Shown: in pieces, positions 1 through 11,750 of the stretch
Layout: each line of letters opens with the position of its first letter
How positions within the stretch are numbered: the stretch's first letter is position 1
From: Gymnorhina tibicen
Lineage: Eukaryota; Chordata; Aves; Passeriformes; Artamidae
NCBI GenBank assembly: GCA_013399875.1
Contig: VXAZ01006886.1
Coordinates: forward strand, 384,107-448,106
Length of the DNA stretch: 64,000 bases
Direction of reading: 5' to 3'
Notes under the pieces: model-generated
What the model was told of the DNA's origin: nothing
Seen by the model: only the letters and a program-made list of their open reading frames with translations
Database searches by the model: none
Made by a program: the position numbers and the translations under genes

Positions 1-1659
1 ATGCTGACAGCACAGTTCAGTTTATCTGGGTGCTTTCCCACAGATTGGAGTTTTGCTGGAAATTCAAACTTGTCTTTGAGTTTATGTATTTTCTAAGATT
101 CGATTTGATTTTCAGCTTCAGAGATATTTTAAGATTTTTCTTTATTGTTTTTTTTCTTAAAAAAAAAAATCAGGGTCTGTTTCATTGATCTTCTGTCCAG
201 AAACATCCTGGGCTCTTAAAGAAAACCTGAAGTTTTTGATAAAATGTCTGGCAGCAGGCAGGGGTTGGGCAGGAGATGAATGAGGATGTGCCCATCTGCA
301 TCAGGAACACATAAACACCAGGAATGGTGGCACTCTTGGTAGCAAAGAGCAGATTGTCTCAGTTTTGGGACTCTGTATTTCCACGCACAGGACATAGATG
401 GTAGGGGAATGCTGTTCTTCCAAGTTTAAGTCGGCTACTTTCAGTCAATTCCCTGAAGATAAGATTAGATGGTGATTATTAAGCTCTAAAGTATTTTGGT
501 TTATTTTTTTCAATTTATGTATTTAATTCCTGCCCCCTTTTTTTTGTTTTGTTTAGTAACAGTAATAAACCTACTGCCAGTATTGAACTACTTTGTATAG
601 GATTTACTACTGAAGTTGGAGGTAATAAAAAAAGCTGGATAGTCAGACTTTCAAGCGTGGTGGTGAAGTTATTTAAATGAAAACCAAAACCACAAATAAT
701 ATTAAAAACGACAAAAAGCAGAGAATAGCTGAATCCAGTTATCACAAAACAGTCTTGTGGTGTTTGTCACAAAATTTCCAGGAAAATATTGTCCAGGAAC
801 ACACATGCCCCAGGCAGTACTGGGTGGACAGCTAATTGTAGGGGAGTAGGGGTGGTTGTGTGCATGCCTCTGTCCAGTGTGAAGTGGTTTGTATCTATGA
901 ATGGCTCTGTTCTGCTTTGTATCAGCAAAGAACTGATGTAATACAAAACACTAAGAAATCCATTTGCTTATGTTTCAAATTTTATGGTGGTTCTTGATAA
1001 TTCAATAATGATAATGACAATAATAAAAGGTCCCTTTGGTTCACAAAACATAGTGATTTAGCTGTTTTTATGGTAGTGAATATGTAAGACGGCTTGACTA
1101 ATATTTTTCTGGTTTGCCCAGCATTAGCCAATTCTAGAACAGTTATTATCATAACACTATATATATTTTATGTACTGATAGAAGCTGGAGTGACAGATTG
1201 GACAAAATAGAGAATAAATTTAATAGGGAAATCCATTTTTTCCCATTTTAGTGTTGGGGGGGGGTTATATATAAGGGTAAAGAAAATTACCAAAATTTGA
1301 AAGATGGAAAGTATCTAAGCTATTTGTTTTCTTTTATTGGGTTGAGTCTTAACATGTTCTGAATGGAAAGTTTAGGTATCCTTTTTGGAGACTTGTTCTA
1401 TAACTCTGCATCTAGCTTTGCATGTGTAATTTATACATTATAGTCAAGAATCATTGTGACACTTTGCTGTATTTCTAGACTGTGTATAATGAGTAAGAGC
1501 AGTTAGTTGTCCCTTGACTAGCAGTGCAGTGGGGTTTGCAGCATGTATAGATCTTCTTTGATACAGTCTGTGTGCTTGGTGCTTGGTTCAATAACGTAAT
1601 ATTGTGGCAATCGGTGTGTGAGTAGATTTGGCTTATTAGCTGTGACTTGATGGGGGTCA

Positions 1660-2065
1660 AAATGTAGCTCTCAGCTCCTGTAATGGCACCGTAGTGTCTG
1701 TCACGGGTGAGATCCCTGCCAGGGGTGAGGCTGGGGCTGTGCCAGCCTTGGGAGCCCCCGCTGTCTGTACCTGAGCCTCACCTTTGCCTTGTGAAGCGAA
1801 CAAACCCGGTGGCACCCGGCTGGGCCTGCCTCTCTGGCCTCCTGTGAGGCTGTGGCACGGGGGAGGCTGCCGGGTGCGTGGTTCAGCGCTGGGAGCTGGC
1901 CGAGCAGCCTGGCCCCCAGCCTGGGGCAGGCCCTTGGGAACGACTTCTCCATCCCCAGCCCCGAGCTCGTGCCATGTGTCGGGCTGCTGCTCAGCTCGCT
2001 GTCCCCGCTGTCCCCACAGCCTTGCTCTGAAGTGCACTGCATCTGGGAACATTCCTGTTGTATGA
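1660..2065. other. GC-rich patch within PAX3 intron 4
   Basis: Base composition switches abruptly from AT-rich to GC-rich here and back after about 2065. Overlapping open frames appear on both strands, as expected where stop codons are scarce. They are Pro/Gly/Ala/Arg-rich and show no domain I recognise. It could be a CpG-island-like element, an old GC-rich repeat or simply a local composition change. I see no splice signals that would make it an exon. Confidence 0.4.
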
Positions 2066-3959
2066 GTGGAGGTGGCATTATAAATGACTATTTCTAAACG
2101 TACTGTGACGCAGATTTACATCCAGTGCTCTTCCGAGGCTGTGATTTCTAGAAGAGGAATTCAAGTGGAGCAGAATGTTTTATGTCGACAGCTAATAGTG
2201 TAATCTAGCCTAATGTACAGAGCTGCCCGTGAATATATAAAGAACAGTGAAATTAATAATGCGAAGTATAGAAAATATCGGGAAAATAAATTAGCTAATA
2301 TTTTTTGAAAAATGTGTTAGAAAATATGACACTTCTGAAACAGAAGAGCATCAGGTGTTCTAGGAGCACTGGAGCAGCAGTGTTTGACATTTAATGAAAT
2401 AAATCTCAGAATTAATCCAGAGTTTTGAGGGTCTTGGCTAGTGTTAAAGCAAGATTGCAAACCAGGGTAGCACAAAAAACCCCACCCAAATTTCAGTAGT
2501 ACCATTAATTTAATGCAGTACAGTTGAGCAGTTGTCTAGCAGGCTGCTCAACATATGACTTTATATTCTGAAAAAAAAGCAATTTAATCATGCTGGTGCT
2601 GGCACTGAAACTTCCAAGTCTCTTCTGTCCCTCTTCTGCAGCTGAGACCTTTTTTTCTGTTGCATGTTTTTCATTATTGTGCTGCTTCTCTCCACCTCAC
2701 AAATGCAAGATGCTTTTCCAGACTTTTTCAGTACTGAGTTTCCAGCTGGATGTTTAAGGTCAAAGTTCTTCACATTCTGGTGAGTAATAAAGATTCTGAT
2801 CCGGGATTGGGGTGATGAACACTCTTGCTGAGCAGGAGCAGGGGTAGGGTAGCAGTGGAGGAGTTAAAAAATAAATCCCAGGAAGTGTCGGTGAGGGAAA
2901 GTCTTGTGCCAGGTTGCACACAGAATTAGGCTTGAGTGGATGCAGTATTAATGAGAAAACCTTTTTGAAGAAGTGGGGCTAAAAATGTGGTCTGTGTTTT
3001 TCCAGGTTGTTTGTACTCCTACAGCCTTCTTAGTTATGGGAAGATACCAGCACAATTCCTGGTGAGAATGCACTCATAAGTCACTTTTAAACTGTTATGA
3101 GTATAGTTAATCCTCTTTCTTGGGGGGATAATTCTTCTGCAGGAAAACAACCTTGTATTTGTTAAGTAAATTATTTTTGTGTAGAGAGAAGTCTGAGTTA
3201 TAAATAATAAGTCAGAATTTATGAAGAGGACACCTGTGAACTCCTTTTTTCTGTATACTTGCATTGTGGCTGTAATTATATTACATTATATTTTATGTTG
3301 AAGCTTCTCATTTCAGTTTCATAGCCTTGCTATTTTAAAGAGAAAATAGAAGGCTTCATAGGCAGGATCAGGAAGTTGAGGAAGTTTTCTTAGTGCCACT
3401 TTGTGTCTCAAATAATCAAAACTAGCCAGTCAACATAACCAACTCCCCAAAAATTGTAATTTAAAACAAAATATTAGAGACCTTTAGGCAATTAAGAAAG
3501 TTGAACACCCACACATTTTTACAGAGTACTGAATTCATTAGGAAAATGTAAATCAATAATAATTTAAGTATAGGGTTTTTTATTCCCTAGGCTCTGAAAT
3601 GCAAACTACCAAATGTTCTTTGTCTCAGAAAAAAATTAACAAAGTTAACTTGCTGATTCCTTTTCTTTATAACCCTGGAAAGAACTGTATTAAAACTATT
3701 TGTTTCTTTGGTCTGAGTCTAAGGGTGAAAGTTTAAACCCGAAAGTGTTTTTTGTGGAAGGTAAGGGGAGCGAGGGGGCTGGAGCAGAGGCTGAGCTGGA
3801 CCCCAGCATTTTGCCAAGGGTTAAGGGCCTTATGAACACAATGGGATGTCGATGCTTTTTTAACACTTTCAGCCATATTAACTTATTTTCTGTTGTGGGG
3901 ATGTTTGCGGTTTTTTTAATTTGTTTACTCTTGTTTGTTTGAACTAATCACCACTTAAG

Positions 3960-4910
3960 TGAAAGCCTCTCTGCCTGCCCTGCCTCCTCTTCACCCAGCA
4001 TTTAGCCATGGTGACCAGTCAGGCATAAAAACGTGCTTATCTGCAAATGAATGGCAGCTCTTTGCTTCATTAAAGCCTCTTTCTCTTCTGGCACTCGCAT
4101 TGTGACCCTTTGATATTAATTCAAAGGGCAATTAAAGAATGCGGCCCATCTTTGAAGTAAAGCATTCAGGGCAAGGAATGGGATGAACCTGGGACTCTGA
4201 TGGACTGTGCACATTCAACAGGCCTTTTCAAGGCAGTTTGAAGTGACTCAAAGAAAATGGGCAGGAGAAGGTCAAAGAGAAAAAAGGGGCTAAAGAAACA
4301 GTCTGTATTTGTTCGAAGTATTAGCCAAGCAAACTGCAAATAGCAACAAAATGAAACAGTTAATAGAGCAGCCAGACAGAGGCATGTCAATCACTTAACT
4401 TGAACAGCATTGGGCTAACCAAGGCTTCAGTCCACTGTGTTATCTAATTATCTTGGGAAAGCCAGTAGCTGGAAGTAATAGTATTGTATTTCTTTCTGCT
4501 TACTGCTCAGAAAAGGTGATAAATACTCACAGCTTCATAATTATTCAACATATATACATAAAGAGTGGTGGGTTGGTGGATTGTAGGCAAGCTGCTAGTA
4601 GAAAACCAACAAAAAACCCTTCCCGATTAACCTGAGATGCAGAATGTGAGCATTAGCATGTTTAAAAATCGTGTAAGGGTTTGCATATGGAGCGAGCTAA
4701 GACACGCATGGTTTCCTCTGGAACAAACCTTAAAGACAAACACATTTACAAACCTTGGAGCGTCGTTTTCGATCTTTCCTCCAAATATAGTTTTAAACCA
4801 CATATAATGTTAAGGGTCAGACTTTAAACCACAATAAACAATGAGATTAAGAGCCAAGACTGCAACTCTCCTTACTTAGCATATGCTGTTGTACCTAAGT
4901 GATGTAGCAC
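3960..4910. promoter_or_regulatory. Candidate enhancer block with a TCF/LEF palindrome
   Basis: This repeat-free block keeps isolated CpGs in an AT-rich setting, a texture typical of conserved non-coding elements. At 4106-4128 there is a perfect inverted repeat, CCCTTTGA, 7 nt, TCAAAGGG, and each arm is a TCF/LEF-type core. A third TCF-like core, CTTTGAA, is at 4150-4156, and a TEAD-type GGAATG is at 4175-4180. Further on (4640-4900) are octamer-like TTTGCAT, SOX-like AACAATG and several homeodomain TAAT cores. Wnt/TCF and TEAD inputs to Pax3 are established, and intron 4 enhancers for neural tube and crest have been reported. That this block is one of them is inference. Confidence 0.45.
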
Positions 4911-7900
4911 ACATGGTATGAGATTCCTGCCTTATTTTGCCGTAACAGGGTAAATTAAGGACAAAGTTTCACATGTGCCTCACAGTTTTTTTTGTATTGT
5001 CGGTTAAATTATCCCCATGGGGCTTGATTTTCCACTGGCCCAAATTTGCACATGAAAAACAAATACATGATTTTATTTGCCCAAATGGATGTACCCATAA
5101 ACAGGCATATTTTAAAGTCCTGGCATAAGAAAAGATTCCTGAACTTATCTTCATAGTTGTATTAAATTGTCAAATTATTGAAACAAGGAAATAATAATGA
5201 ATTTGTAATGTGAGAAAAGTGCTCTGGCCTTGATCCAGATGATGCAGAAGATTGTATAATAAGATGCGAACAGAAGTGTGTGAGTGTGTGGCAACAACTT
5301 TTTTTAAATATGTGAAGTTTTACATTACTGAACTACTTGCATCTTGGAGGTGCTTTTTTGGTCTTGATATTTTTTTCCTTTCCTTCTTTTTTTTTTTTTT
5401 TTGTCTGTTTTTAACGTGAATGGATTTTAATTGGAAAGAGTGGGGCTGTTGCTTTGTGCTGGCAAAATCTGCTGCACAGGTGTGCATCAGTTTGCGGGTG
5501 CTGCTGTGACCACCTTTGTGTAAATGTAACTTCAGTCTCCAGTGTGATCCTGTTCGGTGGGATCCCACTTGTGTTAGCAAGCCCTAAGCTGTGTAGCAAG
5601 ATTGGGTGGTACACTTGGTTTGACATGGTAAAGAATTTGCAGCAAAAAACGCTCTACACACATGAAATGGACAATATACAATATGACTTAACGCATGTTA
5701 AAAAATTACTCCATCAACAGCTGGTAATGGTTTACTGTGGAGGAGAAGGAAGAAATAATTTTTTTGTTGCTGTTGTTGAGAAAACAAAAGCATTGGCACA
5801 GTCAAAAAAATCACTTTTGTTGAGATCTTGCATGCTAAATTTTAACCAGAGGGACTTTTTTTTTTCCTGGCTACACTGCACCCTCCTTTGAACTTCAGTC
5901 TAATAAATAATCTAAAAGGCTATTCAGTGTGGTTGTGCTTGTATGAAGGGTTCTGCCATCATACAAGAAGAAATATCATCTTCTCTTTTATAGTGGCCAC
6001 TGTATTTTCTTTTTTAGGAGCAGAAAAGAAGAGGAGTTCTTGTATATGTTAGGCATTGCACTGTTTCAAAGTTACATAATAATAGAAAAAATGGCACTGT
6101 GTGAACACTTCACTGTCTAAGAATTCCAGCTGGAATAACTGTACAGAACCAATGACCTTTGTTTTGTATGGGTCCCTCCTGATGTCCATAGGGTTTTATC
6201 TCTAGTCTGTTGGAGTCAAGGCCATAAATTAAATTTGTTTGGTTGTAAATGGTTCTCCTCTTACAGGAGGGATAAGGGTCTATAAGGATCCCTCTGAATA
6301 TATCAAGATTAACAAAGTATCACTTCATCAGCTGAAAATAGAGAGGATTTTTACAAGGAGCATAGAGCCTTACTGGTGCAAGCTGCCTTGCCTGTATCTC
6401 CAGCTGGACTTGGACCAGGATCCATGGCAGTGGCAGTCCTGTTTGGTGTAGGTGGCTAGCTGGGCTGTTTCCATCATCTCTCTCCTTTGATTTTAAGTTG
6501 TTTCAAATATTATCTTAACTTCTTTCTTCCACTGCAAATGGAAAGTGCACTGTTCTCACTCCCTGGGGCAGCTGTATTTGCCCGGAGCAAGGAAGGTCAG
6601 TGCATGTCCCAGAAGGGTGGTTCCCTCTCCTGCTGGATAGCATTCCAGTTTAATAGACTCTGCAGAGGTAAAATTGGGAATGCAGGACTGCAAAAGGAAG
6701 CAATAGTCTTTATGTTGTGACCAAAGCAAAAGAAGGATGGCTGGATGGAGTCAGCTGAGCTGAGAAAAGAAAACAGAAAGCACTGAAGTCCCATGACGTG
6801 TGTTATCTATTATCTGAACATACAGCAAACCACTTGGGGTTTGAACACCCTGTTCCATGGAAACTTGGAGAGTTGGGATATCTGGCCAAATCTCATCTGC
6901 GTGATTTCGGTTTCAAACCAAGCAAGACCTGGCTGCAACCTGCATTGGTGGGATGGATGCTGCAGCCAGGGCCTTGCTTGGAACAGGTTTTCTTTCTTTG
7001 TTGCAGTTGTCTCTCACAGTTTTGTCCTACAGAAATCTGTCAAAGTGCCTGATCCAAGGGAGCCATCAAGCCCAAAACCCTGAAAACACTACTCCAAACC
7101 CCACATTGTTTGGGGTATGTTTTCTTCTGGAAACAGGAGAGAGCATTTTAGGTCTTCTCAGACATGCATAAGGATTTAATAAAAACTCCAACCCTTGATT
7201 ATTGCTGCTTGCCTAGTAGAGTTTCCTAGATGCTGTGTGTGTGACCAACTCCCCTCTGTCCATGAGACAAGTGTGCCTTGAGGCTGGACACTGCCCTGGG
7301 CCACTCCTGATTGTCAGCCAGGGGACCTGAGATGTGGGGTCAGTGTTCGGGATGCACCCCTCAGGGGGTAGTGGGATGCTTGAAAGCACAAAATTTCTTA
7401 TCTGGGTATTCCACCACCCAACTAAACTGAAGTCTAGTTTACCTATGCAGCAAGAGGTAGAACTTGAGCATCTTTTGCATGAAACTATCTATCCTTGTTG
7501 GTACAAGTGCCTGGTGTCTGTAGTCATTGATTTCTTCAGTGAGTGTTGGTTTGTGCTATGCGGATTTAGCTTTTTAAATGCAAAACTTAATTTTAAGCTG
7601 CTTTTTTCTCTGAGCTTTTGGGAAATATTTTTGCCTAGCAAGAAAACAGAGCCAGCTCTTAGACTATAACATCATAATTGCTGAGGTTGTACTGCATGTT
7701 CTGAACAAAAATAAGGGATAGCTGCTTTGCTAAAACCCCTCATTTGCTGCGTCCCAGTGCTTCTCCTTGAGACTGGAAGCCTTTTATTTGCTGGTGTTTC
7801 TTCCCAGACGCTGATTGCTGCAGTCCTGTGTGCGCGACGTACACTCGATACATCATCTGAGCACTGGAAAGCGTTCGTTCCCTTTGTGCAGTCTCTCAGG

Positions 7901-8639
7901 CCTGATGTAAAACAGGCAGAAGTGCAGCAATTCCTGCCGTAATGTAACATGATTCCAGGAATTAGAAATTTCCAACTCGGAATGTACCAGGAAGTGGCAG
8001 CACGCCTGTGCCGGCGGGGATGGGCCGGCAGTGGGCTCCTCACCCTCTCCTTTTAGTGCATAGTGTGTGTATGGCTGCGAGAACAGAGGGTACACAGGGT
8101 AGGAATAGATGTAAATATAAATGTATCCTTTTTTTTTACTGTAGACTCTGAAACTTCTTCCAAGGATTCAGTCTAAAAAGACCAAGTGTTAGCTAAAAAG
8201 TGGTTCTGAGTGCCTCAGCCAAAAGGCTGGATCCTGCTGACACGGGAATCCGTTTAAGTTTTGCCTTTGGCTTTTATGGCTGCGGGACTGCATCTGAAAA
8301 ATGCCATAAAGTCATCTGAAAAAAGCTGTGAAGCTGCAGAAATACACGGACAAATCTGAAAAGACGAGAGGAGGCTTTTTAGAATATATTATCATTCATG
8401 GGAAGGTTTTTTGTAATGTTAAAGTGCTTGAGTGTTACTGGGAGTTTTACAAAGCTCGGAAACAAAAGATTAAACTCTAAAGGGGAGTATCTTCAGTTTT
8501 GTTTTTTTTTAAATCTGGAAGCCCACTAAATGAAGTAAACATCCATTATACTCAAATTCAAATAACAACTTAAAAAGAGGCGAGAAATGCTTAATAAAAC
8601 ATGTCTAAAATTGATTATTACTAGAAAATAAGTTTTTTC

Positions 8640-9035
8640 CACTTGCAAACAATTGACAGGGTTTAGGAATCAAGTCTGGGGTCAAAGGGTCTTGATGGCC
8701 AAGTCAAAGGGCACCCAGAGATGTATATTAATGCGTGTCAGCTTCTAGATCCTAGAGTCAAGCAGTAGTTCATAAAAGAAACAAGGCATCTTAAGAAGAA
8801 GTGTTATTAGCAAACATCAGGTCAAAGTTTATCTTTGGGTCAGTGTGTACGGGAGGGTCATCCATTCATGCTCCTAACACAGGCGTTATCCTTAAAGCTG
8901 CCTTGGCGCAAGGTGTAAAGGGAAAATAGAAATGTGAAGTTTTAACTGCGAAAATGTGGCAAATTATCAGAACAGTTTGCAAGATTAAGATTTAAATTGA
9001 GCGTCCTTAATGGAGCAAGGGAAAATAGGAATTTT
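8640..9035. promoter_or_regulatory. Candidate enhancer block with clustered TCAAAG sites
   Basis: Two TCAAAGG cores (8682-8688 and 8704-8710) lie 22 bp apart. A further TCAAAG and an opposed CTTTGG follow at about 8822-8838. The first is embedded in GGGTCAAAGGGTC at 8679-8691, which also reads as a direct-repeat-1 nuclear-receptor site, and AGGTCA-type half-sites recur near 8820-8840. TAAT/ATTA cores and isolated CpGs occur through to about 9020. No repeat family is recognisable. The motifs are seen in the sequence; enhancer function is inferred from their density and the PAX3 intron 4 location. Confidence 0.35.
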
Positions 9036-11344
9036 ATTTCAATTATTCTTGGTAGTATTTTTTGTTTCATTCTTTTTTAAATCCAAAGCTAAAACTTACT
9101 TTTGTATGGGCATGCAGGATTCTCAGCAATGTCTTTGCACTCTTGCCTGAGTCAGAGTTGATGCTATAGGGGACAGACATGTCTTTCTTTTGAAAGGACC
9201 AGTATAGCCAATGTCAAACCCTTTGATGTGGAGGTATTGTAAATCTTTCCACGTGATTCTTCCTGGAAGCCATGGATTTCCTAAGAAGCGTGTTGACCAG
9301 TTCATCCCATTTACAACGCTACTTCTGCAGCTCTGCTTTCTCCTCTTCCCACCGCCTTGGGTGTGGGAACCCCGGCGCCCAGGGCAGCCGTGGCCGGGGG
9401 CGCTCCGCCACTCAGACCTGGAGGAATGCTCCTGCTGTGCCGGAGCACACAAAGGCTGCCTACTTGCTTTGACAAGCCCATGCTGCAGAAAATCCTTGCA
9501 ATCTTTTGTGCTTCGTGGTGTTGACTTATTTTAGTTCCACGCTAAGATGCTCCCCATTGAAACAAGCCAAAAAAAAAGAAAAAATGGAATATGGTTCTCT
9601 TAAAAACTGTTATTCTGATGCCTTTAGGAGGCACTTTGCCTGACTTTCTAAAGAGATGTGTTTGAACGGTGCAACTTCGGTTATGCTTTGGAGGGGAAGG
9701 GAAGGGCATAGTTGTAGGAATAATAAATATGACTGTTCACTAAAGCCCATTATGTTTGCATTGAATGGCGATTAAAATATAACGTGCAATGATAACTGAG
9801 TATTTCTGGGAACCAGTGTGACAAGAGGTGACAGAAAAGAGATTATCTGTTGGACTTTTACTTGTATAGTGTGAATATTGTAGACCTGAATTGTGCATTT
9901 AGTGCATACGTTGTGCACTGGAAAGTCCTGAGCTCCAGAGACATCAGCAAAATGGAAAGCCTTGGCATGCTCGGGAAAAAAGTCATGTGTTTGCTGCTCC
10001 TCAGTGCAGTTATAGCAGAAGAGTTCCAGTCTCTTAATTAAGTCTTTCAGTAAATCTTTATGAATTTTGTGTTGGTAAAATATATAAGGAAAGTCTTAAG
10101 AAAAGCGCTTGAGCTGTAACAGTCAAACTTTGATATTTTTTAGACAAAATGCTTTTCCTGTTGGACCCTGGCAGTTGGACAAAACTGACTTTTTTTGGGA
10201 GCACATCATATTTGCTAGGAGAAGTTTCCTGACTCCAGATGGAATTTCTGGTTGGGAGTAGGGGAGAGAGTGCCTGTCCTGTCTGCTGTCAGCAGGGCAT
10301 GTCCCTGCGTTAGGGAAGGAATGTGTTTCCGTGGCACTGAGGTGAAAGCTGTAATCAGACCTCTCTAGGTCCTCCAAGTTCCTCCACTTCATCTGTGTAA
10401 CTACCCTCTATTGGGTATTTGGAGAGTGGGAGAATCAAACTTAAATGCTTGGGGCTTATTTGGGGGGTGTGTGTTGGGTTTTTTGTTTGTTTGGGTTTTG
10501 ATCTGTCTTTTTTCAAGCACTCATTGGACCTTTTAAAGAGTGGAAATAGAGAAGGAGCTACCGGTCTCATAGACTTCAGTTGGTCTCCACTCTAAAGCAT
10601 CCTGAGTGAGTGCCATGACCACATGCCTTTTCCTCTAGACAACAAATGATTCCTTCTCTCTTTCCATTTTTCATGAAAGACTTTAACTAGATTTTGGATT
10701 TTTTTTCTGCTAGCACAGAATCGGGAAGGCGGGGGAGAAAGCTTGGAAGGAGGAATGTGAAATGAGGAGAAGGGCAAATATTCCCTTTCTCACCAAGTTG
10801 CAACCATGGTCCGAAAGCATGAAATGACATCAATTGGAAACATACCCAAACGGCAGAGCAGCTGAACCTTTGCTGGTATAATCTGTCATGGCTCCACCAA
10901 AGTTAATTTGAAAGTCTGCCTGTTCCTAAATAGGTGCGAAGGCCTTCCAGTGAATTGCGTGTTACCATAGGAAATCATATTAAAGGGAACGGCATTTTGA
11001 GAGCCTGTAAGTCATCACTTTTAGTGGTAGCTGCATTGAGTTTGATATAAGCGCTCAGGAAATTTGTGGGGTTGACTTTAACTTTGCGAGAATATCTGTA
11101 CTGCTAAACTGAGAGTTCAAACTCTGTAAAATACTTTGTGCTAGAGCCTGGTCCTGACATAGTTCTAAAATGTGAGCTGCATCATGGGAACAGACTCCTG
11201 AAACCATGTTGTACGTGCAGTGCACAATTCAGAAAGCCAGAAGTTTGTTCAGTGTGTTGGTGGACTCGAAGGCTAAGGAGGACTGTGGGAATCTTGGTTC
11301 CTTCAGTGGCTCAGCAGGATCAAATTTACTTCTAATTCTTTCTC

Positions 11345-11750
11345 CCTAATTCTGGTTGCAAAAGTTAACCAAATAAGAACTTGAATTTATCAGACAGAAT
11401 TAGGAGTTTATCATGTTCCTAATGAAGCTTATGGCAACATTAGTTTACTACAAGACGGTGCCCACTAAAATAATAAACAATTACTTTAAAAGAGGAAAAC
11501 AGCTGAATGCCAATTAAGACAAGCATCGGAACGACAATGTTCCATTTTTCCACTGTACAGAGAATGATTTGTGGCCAAGGGATTACTTTTGAAATTGTTT
11601 TGAATTCTGCCCTTTAATTTATTAAATAAATCCTTCTTAGGAGCTTGATTGCTAATTCACTTTAATTTAGAAAAGCCCCACTGTCTTTGGATGTAGGCAG
11701 AGCCCTCAGGGGTCTATAAAACTGTCAATAGGGCTGTTAATTTGGCTTTT
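11345..11750. promoter_or_regulatory. Candidate AT-rich conserved element
   Basis: This repeat-free AT-rich stretch carries many short transcription-factor cores: homeodomain AATTA/TTAAT, SOX-like AACAATT and GACAATG, and TCF-like CTTTGAAAT and CTTTAAT. It ends in a TATAAA context near 11716. It lacks the degraded poly-T runs of its surroundings. I cannot verify conservation without an alignment. Confidence 0.25.

Noticed and set aside
1657..2078. Frames of 125-131 codons on the - strand
   Set aside because: Product of GC-rich composition; both strands open, no domain, inside PAX3 intron 4.
5454..5891. A 145-codon + strand frame in intron 4
   Set aside because: No domain recognised, ordinary intronic composition, no splice sites or Kozak context of note.
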